A DNA stretch of 57,208 bases from a virus. Of the stretch, positions 16,041 through 24,345 are shown piece after piece (position 1 is the stretch's first letter; each line of letters starts with the position of its first letter). The notes below the pieces were generated by a model. The model had not been told where the DNA came from, did no database searches, and was given only the letters and a program-made list of their open reading frames with translations. The DNA lies in IMG/VR virus record IMGVR_UViG_3300045996_001423, positions 1 to 57,208 of that record; one strand, written 5' to 3'. Position numbers and translations under genes: made by a program.

Positions 16041-18142
16041 TGCAGTTACCTACACCGTCACAACAATTCGTATACGTCAGAACGTACAGTCGCTGGGTAG
16101 ATGAAATACGGCGGCGGGAGTTTTACCCTGAAACAACGAAGCGCTACCTGGGCTTCATGAAGCAGGAACTGGGGAGCGTCATCAGCCCTGCCCACGTCTC
16201 ATCTGCAGAGTCTGCAATCCTAGCCATGGACGCGATGCCGTCGATGCGAGCGTTCTGGGCAGCGGGAGAAGCTGCCCGAGACAATCACATCACAATGTAC
16301 AACTGCTCGTACGTTACAGTGAGCAGCGCAGCGGCGTTTGCCGAAGCGTTATACATTCTGACGTGCGGAACGGGAGTTGGTTTCTCGGTCGAGAGAAGAT
16401 ACACTGAACAACTCCCCGAAGTGCAACCGGCTACCGGGAAAACTTCTCACTGGGAAGTGCAGGACAGTAAAGAAGGCTGGGCGATGGCTCTGTACGTCCT
16501 CCTGCAAACGTTGTGGGACGGGCACAGCTTTACTTGGGACGTTAGTAAGGTTCGTCCTCGTGGTGCCCGCCTTAAGACTATGGGCGGCAGGGCGTCCGGA
16601 CCCGAGCCTCTTGTAGATCTGTTCAAATTCTGTGTCAGGCTGTTCGAGGAAAAGCGCAAAAGGAAATTGCGTCGTCTCGATCCCATTGACTGCCTCGACA
16701 TCATGAATAAGATCGCGGAGATCGTGGTGGTAGGCGGCGTTCGCCGGTCCAGTGAGATCTGCCTCAGTGACCTGACCGACCGGGCCATTGCCGAAGCAAA
16801 AGTCGGGGAGTTTTGGAACGAGCACCCGCACCGCCGCATGTCGAACAACAGCGCCGTGTACGAGGGACAGCCTGACGTGCTGACCTACTTCGAGGAGATG
16901 TCGGCGTTGATCCGGTCTCGGGCCGGGGAGCGTGGGATATTCAACCGGGAAGGGGCGACGAAACAAATGACCGCGTCCGGTCGCCGTTTGCCGTGGGAAG
17001 ACATCGGAACAAATCCCTAAACACCTTGGGGATGTAAAACCTTCTCTGATTGACTTGAAACCTGAAACGGCAACAAGGGGCAAGCGAAAGCAGCCTGAGA
17101 GACTAAGCGAGAGGGCGCGAAAGCGATGCGATAGTCCGGCCTCATGGGAATGGCAACCATGAGACGTTGGCAGAAATGACCAACGCCGCCCAGTACGGGT
17201 GGGTAACAGAGTGGTGGTGAAATTATCCTTCGCGACCAGGAGTTCTGCAACCTTTCTGAGGTAGTAGTCCGGTCCAGCGACAACCTTGAAACGCTACGGC
17301 GCAAGGTAAAGATAGCGGCGATGTTCGGTGCGTGGCAGGCAACGTTCACAAAGTTTCCATTCCTCCGGGACACATGGCAGAGGAACTGCGAAGAGGAGCG
17401 ACTGCTGGGGGTGTCTCTGACCGGTATCATGGACAACCCCGTGCTCAACCACGTAAACGACAAAGCCAAGAAGTGGATGTCCGAGCTTAAGGGCGTGGCC
17501 ATTGCTGAGACGGAGAGGTGGTGCAAGAAGCTGGGTATCAACATGAGCGCTGCAATTACCTGCGTCAAACCGTCTGGCACCGTCAGCCAACTTGTCAACT
17601 GCGCTAGTGGAATACACCAGAGGTATGCCTCACACTACGTCAGGCGCTACCGGATCAGCGCCACGGACCCTTTGTTCAGGATGTTGCGGGATCAGGGAAT
17701 GCCGTGGCACCCGGAGGTAGGCGAAGACCCGCAGACGGCGAGCACAATGGTTCTGGAGTTCCCCATTGCGGCTCCGGTCGGAGCGAAGACTCGGCACGAC
17801 TTCACAGCGATGCAACAACTCGAACACTGGAAGATGGTGAAGGAGTTCTGGTGTGAACACAACCCGTCCGTAACGGTATACGTTGCCGACGAGGAATGGC
17901 CGGGTGTGGCGGCGTGGGTGTACGAGAACTTTGACGACGTGTGCGGCATCAGTTTCCTGCCGAAGTCAAACCACGTGTACCAATTGGCCCCGTACGAAGA
18001 GTGCAGCGCCGCCGAGTTCAGCCGATTGCAGGAGGCGATGCCGAAACTGGACTATACAAAGCTTTCTGAATACGAGGAAGACGACAACACGGAGGGCAGC
18101 AAAGAGTTTGCCTGTGTTGGGGATAAATGCGAGTTGAAGTAG
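16040..18142 (+). CDS. nrdJ: Class II (B12-dependent) ribonucleotide reductase, interrupted by a group I intron
   Basis: The coding sequence is 16040-17018 joined to 17214-18142, giving 635 residues in one frame. Before splicing, the frame ends at TAA 17018-17020. Spliced, it reads GTNPCGEIILRDQEFCNLSE, where C327 in NPCGEI is the catalytic thiyl-radical cysteine. Other class II signatures are YNCSYVTVSS and LTCGTGVGFSVE in the first exon. The C-terminus ACVGDKCELK carries the redox pair C627/C632. The enzyme reduces ribonucleotides with adenosylcobalamin and works in or without oxygen. It feeds deoxynucleotide synthesis together with ThyX and dCMP deaminase. Slightly shorter than Lactobacillus RTPR (739 aa). 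Confidence 0.93.
17019..17213 (+). ncRNA. Compact ORF-less group I intron in nrdJ
   Basis: 195 bases. The 5' exon ends in U (17018) and the intron ends in G (17213), as group I rules demand. P1 pairs exon AUCCCU (17013-17018) with GGGGAU (17028-17033), with a U-G wobble at the splice site. P3 is CCUUCUC 17040-17046 with GAGAGGG 17109-17115. P7 is GACUA 17101-17105 with UAGUC 17132-17136. P8 is CGC-GAAA-GCG 17116-17125. P9 hairpins are 17141-17163 (7 bp) and 17165-17185 (6 bp). It holds no endonuclease gene and is near the lower size limit for natural group I introns. Confidence 0.9.
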
Positions 18143-18150
18143 CGAACGCC

Positions 18151-18180
18151 TTGACACCCGCCGCACGGGTGTGGTAGTCT
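18151..18180 (+). promoter_or_regulatory. Promoter, TTGACA-N18-TAGTCT with inverted repeat in spacer
   Basis: -35 TTGACA 18151-18156, -10 TAGTCT 18175-18180, spacer 18. ACACCCG 18154-18160 and CGGGTGT 18166-18172 form a perfect 7-bp inverted repeat between the boxes, a possible operator. Directs the 18250 gene. Confidence 0.7.
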
Positions 18181-18208
18181 GAAATTGAAAGCATTGTGAG
18201 AATTCAAC

Positions 18209-18242
18209 GGGGTGGTGGCGGAAACGCCCCTCCCCGACTTTT
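18209..18242 (+). terminator. Leader hairpin followed by a short T-run (possible attenuator)
   Basis: Downstream of the promoter, GGGG...GGCG-GAAA-CGCC...CCCC forms a G/C-rich hairpin, followed by GACTTTT. It stands between promoter and start codon. The T-run is short, so terminator function is weaker than at 32988. Confidence 0.45.
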
Positions 18243-18249
18243 CGAGTTT

Positions 18250-18591
18250 ATGAACACCATCAAACGATTTTTCTCATGCACCGTTTTAGCCGCGTCCCTG
18301 ATAGCATCAGACGAGACGCTGGTCATCAAAGAACTTTCAGAGTGTGAGCAGAAAGAGCTTCGCTCAGCCAGGCAGGAACTGGAAAAGGCGAAGCAGAAGC
18401 TGGACGAAGTGACGCAGAAGATTAAGCGGACGTACGGGGAATCGCCTTCTTTTACCTGCGAGTTAGAAGTGGAGCTTCGAGGTAAATATGCTATGATCAC
18501 GAGCAATCCCTACCGTTGCATCACAGCAAGTGACCTCGTTATTACAGGTGATGGTACAACCCTGAAGTTGTCCTCCCCCGGTACAAAGTAA
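18250..18591 (+). CDS. Secreted coiled-coil protein, 113 aa
   Basis: ATG 18250 is chosen because the product then begins with a signal peptide (MNTIKRFFSCTVLAASLIAS). A GTG at 18196 would read through the leader hairpin. The mature part is a charged coiled coil (CEQKELRSARQELEKAKQKLD), then a beta-rich domain with two cysteines. It probably acts in the periplasm or envelope. Family unknown. Confidence 0.65.
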   Translation: MNTIKRFFSCTVLAASLIASDETLVIKELSECEQKELRSARQELEKAKQKLDEVTQKIKRTYGESPSFTCELEVELRGKYAMITSNPYRCITASDLVITGDGTTLKLSSPGTK

Positions 18592-18597
18592 ACTTCT

Positions 18598-18930
18598 ATG
18601 CCCTCCTACACCATAAACACCCTCCCTCAACCCAACCCACCGGACCCGGAAGATATCTGTGACTTCCTCAACGAAACCACGGACTACGACTTCGAGGTTG
18701 AGGGCTGCGGAACGGTCGTATCATGGGACATCTGCACATGGTACGAGTACGACGAAGACATGGCCCACCTCTCAGAACAATACCCTGGAACCATATTTGT
18801 TCTTGACATCCAGAACGAACGCTCCAGTATGCTGGCCGAGCGCTGCTACTTCCGCGACGGCAAGATGCAGTGTGCCGACATCACACTCAGCATCGAAGAC
18901 TTTGACGAGTCGAAACTGGAGTACGTCTAA
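18598..18930 (+). CDS. Hypothetical acidic protein, 110 aa
   Basis: ATG seven bases after the previous stop. Rich in Asp, Glu, Tyr and Trp (SWDICTWYEYDEDMA). No family recognised. Four cysteines are spread through the chain. Confidence 0.6.
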   Translation: MPSYTINTLPQPNPPDPEDICDFLNETTDYDFEVEGCGTVVSWDICTWYEYDEDMAHLSEQYPGTIFVLDIQNERSSMLAERCYFRDGKMQCADITLSIEDFDESKLEYV

Positions 18931-19317
18931 ATGCTTGACACCTCATGTGTAGTGGAGCAGCGTGTTTTAGATGTAATTCGCTACGGCTGTGCTGTTCGAA
19001 TGAGCGAGGAGTGCGGTTTCAACCTCCACAAGTTCGATGTCGCTTATGAAGTCGATCATCTAACCCGAAACATTGTGTTTGCCTTTAACGCTTTTATAGC
19101 GGGGGAAAAGCTTAGGACGATCACCTACCCCACAACGTGGTGGGACGCAGTAAAGGAGCGGTGGTTCCCGGAGTGGGCACTGAAGAAGTGGCCGGTTAAC
19201 CGTACCTGCTTCCAGATTGACGCTCTGTACCCGGAGATGGCTATTCCAGATCAGGGGCGCATCAGAGTATACCGGTGCATCGACCCACTGAAAGGATTAA
19301 CAGATGCGAACAGATGA
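18931..19317 (+). CDS. Hypothetical protein, 128 aa
   Basis: ATG directly follows the previous stop. The mid region ITYPTTWWDAVKERWFPEWALKKW is a Trp-rich segment seen in many phage proteins of unknown role. No catalytic motif found. Confidence 0.65.
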   Translation: MLDTSCVVEQRVLDVIRYGCAVRMSEECGFNLHKFDVAYEVDHLTRNIVFAFNAFIAGEKLRTITYPTTWWDAVKERWFPEWALKKWPVNRTCFQIDALYPEMAIPDQGRIRVYRCIDPLKGLTDANR

Positions 19318-19450
19318 ATACGACATAATTATTCGGGAGAACAACACTTTCGACGTGAGGCACTACAGTGCCACAGAAAACCCCCTGTTCTTGTCACTTG
19401 CTTCGTTCGCTGTTGTTGCCGCACTTCAGAGATTTAGAAATGAGCTTTAG
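19304..19450 (+). CDS. Hypothetical protein, 48 aa
   Basis: ATG with AAAGGA upstream, overlapping the previous gene by 14 bases. It has a C-terminal hydrophobic helix (LSLASFAVVAALQRF), possibly membrane-associated. Its stop overlaps the next gene by 11 bases. Uncertain because short. Confidence 0.5.
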   Translation: MRTDEYDIIIRENNTFDVRHYSATENPLFLSLASFAVVAALQRFRNEL

Positions 19451-19703
19451 ATTTAGGGACAGGTTTGACGACGATTTCCCCACTGGGAAGGTAGTACGGC
19501 GTCGTCCTCAAGCCGGTGACATCGTCCGCGACGGAGCCAGTCAAGAGTATGAAGTGCAGGACGCCGGAATGAAAATAGTCCATGCCCGCCCGGTGGGTGG
19601 CGGGGCATTGACGACGCTGTTCATCAAAGACCTGACGATAGTCCCCAAGGCCGAGCCGGTTGACGAGATTCAAGACGATCCGTACGAGGAGTTTAACTCG
19701 TGA
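19440..19703 (+). CDS. Hypothetical small beta-barrel-like protein, 87 aa
   Basis: ATG 19440 gives the natural start MSFRFRDRFDD; the earlier in-frame start at 19368 adds an unlikely Cys/Leu-rich stretch. The sequence AGDIVRDGASQEYEVQDAG suggests a small SH3-like barrel. It overlaps the glycosyltransferase start by four bases. Confidence 0.6.
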   Translation: MSFRFRDRFDDDFPTGKVVRRRPQAGDIVRDGASQEYEVQDAGMKIVHARPVGGGALTTLFIKDLTIVPKAEPVDEIQDDPYEEFNS

Positions 19704-20353
19704 AATTCACAATCCTGATGCCGACCTTCAACCGACCGCAGTTCCTACCCAAAGCGGTGCAGGCGATCCTCGATCAGGACTACGACAACTGGGAACTGCT
19801 TATTCAAGACGGAGGTTCTCAACACGCCGCTCTGCCGAGTGACCCGAGAGTCAAGCACTTCATCGAGCCAGACACTGGCATCACGAACGCCCTGAACAAG
19901 GGTGTGGACAAGACTCTCGGTGTGCGGGGGGTGTCTGATCACGTGTACAACTGGTCTAATGACGACGACTTGATGGCACCGGGAACGCTTCGGTGGGTGT
20001 CAGAAAACATGGATGACGCAATGTGGTTGTACGGGAATATCAAGATGCAGGGACAGGGCCGTAGCTTTGTCTACGGCTGGCCGTGGGACTGGGAGAAGCA
20101 CAAGGTATCGAACCTCGTCCCACAACCTTCAGCGTTCTGGAACTCTACTGCTTTTCGGGTCGTTGGTTGGTTCGATGAAAGCTGCGACCTGACCAGCGAC
20201 TTTGAGTTCTGGTGTCGGTTAGGAAGTGCCTGGACGCCGAAGTACACCGACCGCATCATGGCCTATTACACTCTGCACCCTGACCAGATCACTCAAACCC
20301 GCAGACCCGAGCAGATAGCGCAACACAACGCCACCGTGGAGAAGTACAAGTGA
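19700..20353 (+). CDS. Glycosyltransferase family 2
   Basis: 217 residues from GTG. The GT-A nucleotide-sugar fold is shown by MKFTILMPTFNRPQFLPKAV and DYDNWELLIQDGGS at the N-terminus and an acidic metal site NWSNDDDLMAPGT near residue 90. Later DLTSDFEFWCRL is a typical acceptor-side acidic loop. It transfers a sugar from a nucleotide donor; donor and acceptor are unknown. It is followed by a nucleotide-sugar epimerase gene, so the two may work together. Confidence 0.88.
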   Translation: MKFTILMPTFNRPQFLPKAVQAILDQDYDNWELLIQDGGSQHAALPSDPRVKHFIEPDTGITNALNKGVDKTLGVRGVSDHVYNWSNDDDLMAPGTLRWVSENMDDAMWLYGNIKMQGQGRSFVYGWPWDWEKHKVSNLVPQPSAFWNSTAFRVVGWFDESCDLTSDFEFWCRLGSAWTPKYTDRIMAYYTLHPDQITQTRRPEQIAQHNATVEKYK

Positions 20354-21234
20354 AAAAGAAAAACAACCACGTACTCATTACAGGCAACGCTGGGTTTATT
20401 GGCCGTCACTTCGAGGCTTACCACAAAGCACAGGGCGACGTTGTGGTTGGACTGGATATCAAGAATGGCAAGGATTGCCGCGACTACTTCCGCATTGTCA
20501 AGGCGAAGTTTGACCTCGTCATACATTGTGCGGCCATTGTCGGGGGCAGGGAGACAATCGAGAACGAGCCGTTGGCTGTAGCCACGGACCTGTCCATCGA
20601 CGCAGAGATGTTCAACTGGGCAGTAAAGACTGGACAACCGCGTGTGGTGTACTTCTCGTCGTCTGCGGCGTACCCAATTGTGTACCAGAAATACATCCCG
20701 GTTATGCACGACTGGAGACTCCATGAAGGTGACATTGAACTCGACTGTATTCAGAACCCGGACATGACATACGGCTGGGCGAAACTGACCGGAGAGTATC
20801 TCGCTCAGTTTGCACGGCAGAAGGGTGTTGCAGTGCACGTGTTCCGCCCGTTCAGTGGATACGGCGAAGACCAGGATCTGTGCTACCCCTTCCCCGCTCT
20901 GGCGAAAAAGGTCAAGGAGAACCCAGAGTCTGTAGAAGTGTGGGGAAACGGAACACAAGTTCGCGACTTTATTCACGTAGACGACATCGTCGGGGCTGTG
21001 AGTACAGCGGTGAAGTTGGGAATTGAAGGGCCGGTCAACCTGTGCAGCGGCGTCGGTACGTCGTTCAACTGGCTCGCTGCGACGATGGGGGCGAAGAACA
21101 TCGTCCACCGAACGGACAAGCCGGTGGGCGTGATGTACCGTGTTGGCGACAACAAGAAGTTGTCAGCATTCTATACACCAAAGGTTAGTTTGGAAGAGGG
21201 AATTGGGAGGATGATGAATGTCGTACGACCGTAA
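20350..21234 (+). CDS. NAD-dependent sugar epimerase/dehydratase (extended SDR)
   Basis: 294 residues from GTG. The Rossmann motif is ITGNAGFIGRHF near residue 10, with VIHCAAIVGG near 60. The catalytic Ser region is YFSSSAAYP and the YxxxK pair is in MTYGWAKLTGEY. HVFRPFSGYG and VRDFIHVDDIVGA complete the family signature (GDP-fucose synthase / UDP-glucose epimerase group). It modifies a nucleotide sugar, probably a donor for the adjacent glycosyltransferase. Substrate unknown. Confidence 0.92.
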   Translation: MKKKNNHVLITGNAGFIGRHFEAYHKAQGDVVVGLDIKNGKDCRDYFRIVKAKFDLVIHCAAIVGGRETIENEPLAVATDLSIDAEMFNWAVKTGQPRVVYFSSSAAYPIVYQKYIPVMHDWRLHEGDIELDCIQNPDMTYGWAKLTGEYLAQFARQKGVAVHVFRPFSGYGEDQDLCYPFPALAKKVKENPESVEVWGNGTQVRDFIHVDDIVGAVSTAVKLGIEGPVNLCSGVGTSFNWLAATMGAKNIVHRTDKPVGVMYRVGDNKKLSAFYTPKVSLEEGIGRMMNVVRP

Positions 21235-21463
21235 AGAAGACAGGGACCAAAACGACGACCAGCCGCTGTTCGAGGAAGTGTTTCCGAAACCGGACATATC
21301 TCCAGCACCGCTGGAAGTAGTTGCACCTCGCGCAAGCGCGGCACAGAAGAAGGCGGCGTTGAACGCTGTGGTGGAGGCACTTAAAGATCTCGACGTAGAC
21401 GCACAGTGTGCAGTTATACGGTCTGCCATCCACCTGCTGGACCTGAGGGAGGACATTGTTTAA
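21218..21463 (+). CDS. Hypothetical protein, 81 aa
   Basis: ATG overlaps the end of the epimerase. The acidic N-terminal region is probably disordered and the C-terminal helices (KKAALNAVVEALKDLDVDAQ) are well formed. No family recognised. Confidence 0.6.
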   Translation: MSYDRKEDRDQNDDQPLFEEVFPKPDISPAPLEVVAPRASAAQKKAALNAVVEALKDLDVDAQCAVIRSAIHLLDLREDIV

Positions 21464-21639
21464 TGTTTGGACCGAGCAAAGACGAACTACAAAGAGAAAT
21501 AAGCGACCTAAAAAGTAGGCTCGCTTGGCACGACGACTGGATTCGTGAACTCCAAAACAAGTTATGGGCGTTGGAGGGCCACTTAGGTATTCATTCTGTT
21601 ACGCGTCCTAAAACACTGGAGTACAGACCAAACAAATGA
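21463..21639 (+). CDS. Coiled-coil protein, 58 aa
   Basis: ATG shares the A of the previous stop (TAATG). Most of it is a charged coiled coil (ELQREISDLKSRLAWHDDW). No function known. Confidence 0.55.
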   Translation: MFGPSKDELQREISDLKSRLAWHDDWIRELQNKLWALEGHLGIHSVTRPKTLEYRPNK

Positions 21640-21743
21640 ACTTGCAGAAACCAAAGAATAAGAACTACTGCGCAATTGTTGTAGCGCTCGATAAATTTGT
21701 TGAACTACCCAGGAGTTGTAGACATCGAGACTACAGAGTCTGA
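21636..21743 (+). pseudogene. Probable remnant of a phage RNA ligase N-terminus
   Basis: The frame reads MNLQKPKNKNYCAIVVALDK, followed by FVELP, the characteristic start of phage RNA ligases (PKN.NY.A.VV.I..LVELP). It then derails (RSCRHRDYRV) and stops at 21743. A second frame at the same place continues VVDIETTESEEAA and stops just ahead of the next ATG. This looks like the two ends of a gene joined by deletion. Identification rests on pattern memory, so it is moderate. Confidence 0.45.
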
Positions 21744-21752
21744 GGAAGCAGC

Positions 21753-21959
21753 ATGAACCAATACATCAAAGAGTCGATTGAAGAACTACAAATCATTCGT
21801 GAGGAGTTGGTGACTATAGCCGCCGCCATGATAGCCATCGCCCCCAAGGACTTCGCGTCCGGCGCCGTCAGGAACACCCTTAAAACGCAGATCGAGCGGC
21901 GTGTACTACAAGTCGATGGCGTGATCGACCATCTCAAAAATGCACAGGAGAACGCATGA
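21753..21959 (+). CDS. Hypothetical helical protein, 68 aa
   Basis: ATG with AGGAAGCAGC upstream. The product is a single helical bundle pattern (ESIEELQIIREELVTIAAAM). No family recognised. Confidence 0.6.
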   Translation: MNQYIKESIEELQIIREELVTIAAAMIAIAPKDFASGAVRNTLKTQIERRVLQVDGVIDHLKNAQENA

Positions 21960-22249
21960 ACGAAACTACAGTATCAATAATTGGTGACCGCAACAATACG
22001 GATATCCTTCCGGAACTACTGACCTGTATTGGTCATGTGTTCTTCAGCAGACTTCTGAACGACACAGAAGACGTTCTGTTCATGGTTACCAACCACGATT
22101 ACGACTGCTACGGGAACGAGACGGAAGGCCACATGATTGTGGCGCTGTTCCCTCAGGAGTACTCGGGGGGAACGTATACGCGAGATGATCTCGACCCGCA
22201 GTACTACCGCCCCGTTTCACACCTTGCTTACAAAGTGACGGAGGAGTAA
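21956..22249 (+). CDS. Hypothetical protein, 97 aa
   Basis: ATG overlaps the previous stop. Mixed alpha/beta pattern, with no known motif. Confidence 0.6.
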   Translation: MNETTVSIIGDRNNTDILPELLTCIGHVFFSRLLNDTEDVLFMVTNHDYDCYGNETEGHMIVALFPQEYSGGTYTRDDLDPQYYRPVSHLAYKVTEE

Positions 22250-22253
22250 GAGG

Positions 22254-22526
22254 GTGCCGATACTGGAATATCAATGCGACGAATGTGGCGAAGTGTTCGA
22301 GAGATTCTTCACCACAATTACAGAAGGGACGAAACACCCTGATATGCCATGCCCGAAAGACGGGTGTGGGATAGGTAAGAAAATCATCTCCCAAACACTC
22401 ACCCCGATCTTCTACGGAGAAGGCTGGAGTTGCGGCAACATTTCCAAGCGTCACTCATACAAGGCAATCTCCAAAAACCACGGCAACGAAACGATGGGTA
22501 GCCGTGCCCCAGCCAACCTGCCCTAA
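22254..22526 (+). CDS. FmdB-type zinc-ribbon protein
   Basis: GTG after GGAGGAG. The start MPILEYQCDECGEVFERF, followed by CPKDGCG, matches the FmdB-type zinc ribbon (PF09723) with two Cys pairs. This family occurs widely in phages and bacteria with unknown role. Confidence 0.75.
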   Translation: MPILEYQCDECGEVFERFFTTITEGTKHPDMPCPKDGCGIGKKIISQTLTPIFYGEGWSCGNISKRHSYKAISKNHGNETMGSRAPANLP

Positions 22527-23539
22527 TGCTCTATCAACCAACAGCGCCACACTTTAGCAGACCGCTCGCCTCCACCCTGACCGGGGAGGCGAAGCTCCAT
22601 GTCTGTACGATGATCAGCAACCCGGTCAGATACAGCGCCCGCTACAAACTCTACGAGAACTTCGTCGCTCAGAACGACGGCCCACACGTTGACTTCTGGC
22701 TGGTGGAAGTGGCGTTCGGGAACAGGCCGTTCGTCCTCACCGAGAGGGACAACCCTCACCACCTCCAGCTTCGTACCCGTGACGAGATCTGGCACAAAGA
22801 GAACGCCCTGAACCTATTGTTCGCTCACGTTCTCAGCGAAGTGCCCGACGCCGAGTACCTGGCGTGGGTAGACGCGGACCTTACCTTCGTGCGAAGCGAC
22901 TGGGCGTACGAAACTCTGCAACAACTGCAGCACTACGACGTGGTTCAGATGTTCAGCCACGCACAGGATGTCGGCCCCAAGTACGAACCCCTTGACAAGC
23001 AATTCCAGGGGTTTGTGTGGTCGTACTACAACAGCCCGAACTTTGACACTACGCCCACGAGGTTCGGCTACACAGTGGACGGGCATCCAGGCTACGCATG
23101 GGCGGCGCGTAAGACAGCGCTCGACACCATGGGAGGGTTGCTGGACTTCGCCATATGCGGCGGGGCTGACCGGCACATGGCCTGTGCGTTGTTAGGTACC
23201 GTAGACCATTCCGGACCTGACCGCCGCATGGACATAGGCAAGGTATCGCCTGAGTTCAAACAGCACCTTCACCTGTGGCAGGAGAACGCCCTGCTGCTCA
23301 ACAAGAACATCGGCTACGTAGACGGCCTGATCAACCACCACTGGCATGGTCGCAAGACGGACAGGCAATACGGTAGCCGCTGGAAGATCTACACCAACAA
23401 TCAATACGACCCGACGACAGACTTGAAGCGAGACGCTCAAGGACTGTACCAACTTCGTGGCAACAAAGTTCAACTTCGGGATGATCTGCGTAGTTATTTG
23501 AGGGCAAGAAATGAAGACAGTCTGGAGGTAGTTAAATAA
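22526..23539 (+). CDS. GT-A fold glycosyltransferase-like protein
   Basis: 337 residues; ATG shares a base with the previous stop. EYLAWVDADLTFVRSDW near residue 110 has the DxD metal site of a GT-A glycosyltransferase. YAWAARKTALDTMGGL and a later CGGADRHMACALLG follow, as in large phage glycosyltransferases that modify virion or surface glycans. It lacks membrane segments. Substrate unknown. Confidence 0.75.
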   Translation: MLYQPTAPHFSRPLASTLTGEAKLHVCTMISNPVRYSARYKLYENFVAQNDGPHVDFWLVEVAFGNRPFVLTERDNPHHLQLRTRDEIWHKENALNLLFAHVLSEVPDAEYLAWVDADLTFVRSDWAYETLQQLQHYDVVQMFSHAQDVGPKYEPLDKQFQGFVWSYYNSPNFDTTPTRFGYTVDGHPGYAWAARKTALDTMGGLLDFAICGGADRHMACALLGTVDHSGPDRRMDIGKVSPEFKQHLHLWQENALLLNKNIGYVDGLINHHWHGRKTDRQYGSRWKIYTNNQYDPTTDLKRDAQGLYQLRGNKVQLRDDLRSYLRARNEDSLEVVK

Positions 23540-23589
23540 TGCAAGACGAACCAATCATTCTTTTACCGCCGTTCTTTTACGGATTCTAG
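23539..23589 (+). CDS. Possible micro-ORF, 16 aa
   Basis: The start shares an A with the previous stop (TAATG). It reads MQDEPIILLPPFFYGF. The TAATG coupling is suggestive, but a 17-codon ORF can occur by chance. Confidence 0.3.
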   Translation: MQDEPIILLPPFFYGF

Positions 23590-23599
23590 GGAGAACTAC

Positions 23600-24103
23600 T
23601 TGACACATTATGTAGCAGGGTTCTTATTCAACAACGGGGGCTACTCAGTAGTCCTCGTTCGGAAGTCGAAACCGGAGTGGCAGAAGGGAAAGCTTAACGC
23701 TGTAGGCGGGAAGATCGACTCGTGGCGACATGACGGAAACTGCGCTATCCGCACAATTGCTAATGACATTGACACACCAAATTTCAACCCATGCGACTGT
23801 GGTGGAGAAACGCCAGCACAAGCCATGCGCCGTGAGTTCAAGGAAGAGGCGGGGGTAGACGTAGAGACGTGGAAGGAGTTCTGTGTGCTGTCCGGTGATG
23901 GTTTTGTAGTGCACTTCTTCTCTGCGTTCGACACCGCCGCTTACAACGCCGCACACTCTGCAGAGGAAGAGCAAATCATCAAGACCTACGTGGACAAGTT
24001 GGGGGCGGCGTGTCTGCCAAATGTCAAGTGGCTTATTCCTATGGCGCTGTCTATGAAGGACGACCGGGCAGAAAGGTTTGAAGTGAAAGAGGTGTACGCG
24101 TGA
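23600..24103 (+). CDS. Nudix-family hydrolase with inserted segment
   Basis: 167 residues from TTG after AGGGAG. The Nudix box is split: AVGGKID near residue 36 is separated by about 30 extra residues from GETPAQAMRREFKEEAG near 72-88. The ETPAQAMRREFKEEAG part fits the E-x7-REUxEExG pattern. The insert contains CDC and looks loop-like. Nudix enzymes cleave nucleoside diphosphates linked to another group, such as ADP-ribose or oxidised nucleotides. A role next to NAD salvage is inference. Confidence 0.8.
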   Translation: MTHYVAGFLFNNGGYSVVLVRKSKPEWQKGKLNAVGGKIDSWRHDGNCAIRTIANDIDTPNFNPCDCGGETPAQAMRREFKEEAGVDVETWKEFCVLSGDGFVVHFFSAFDTAAYNAAHSAEEEQIIKTYVDKLGAACLPNVKWLIPMALSMKDDRAERFEVKEVYA

Positions 24104-24345
24104 AGAAGTGGTTGAAAGCCGACGAATACGGATTAGAGCAAAGATACGTTGACGAGAGAGGCAAACAGCAAGGTTTAGTATTGACGCTGAGCATAAACAA
24201 TCTATACTCTGCGTGGAAGAACAACATAACCCATCTCGGGCATTTCGAAACTTTAGAAAAGGCGAAGGCAGCGGTGGAATACCGAGCCAACACTCCGTGG
24301 TGGCGACGTATGAGAGACAGGGTGTGGGGTAAGAAAGGTGAGTAA
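24100..24345 (+). CDS. Hypothetical protein, 81 aa
   Basis: GTG overlaps the Nudix stop. A charged protein with an aromatic strand (LTLSINNLYSAWKNNIT) and a basic C-terminal tail (WWRRMRDRVWGKKG). No family recognised. It contains an internal TTGACG-N16-TATACT that could be a chance promoter. Confidence 0.55.
   Translation: MKKWLKADEYGLEQRYVDERGKQQGLVLTLSINNLYSAWKNNITHLGHFETLEKAKAAVEYRANTPWWRRMRDRVWGKKGE

Noticed and set aside
17018-17320. Broken nrdJ gene or intein instead of an intron
   Set aside because: The gap has stops in the coding frame, so it is not an intein. Group I pairings and an exact rejoining of NPCGEI make an intron far more likely than a pseudogene.
23600-23630. TTGACA-N18-TTATTC at the start of the Nudix gene
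   Set aside because: The -10 is poor and TTG here is the start codon; no spacer repeat.
24181-24208. TTGACG-N16-TATACT within the 24100 gene
   Set aside because: Good -10 but imperfect -35, short spacer and no inverted repeat; inside a coding region, so likely chance.
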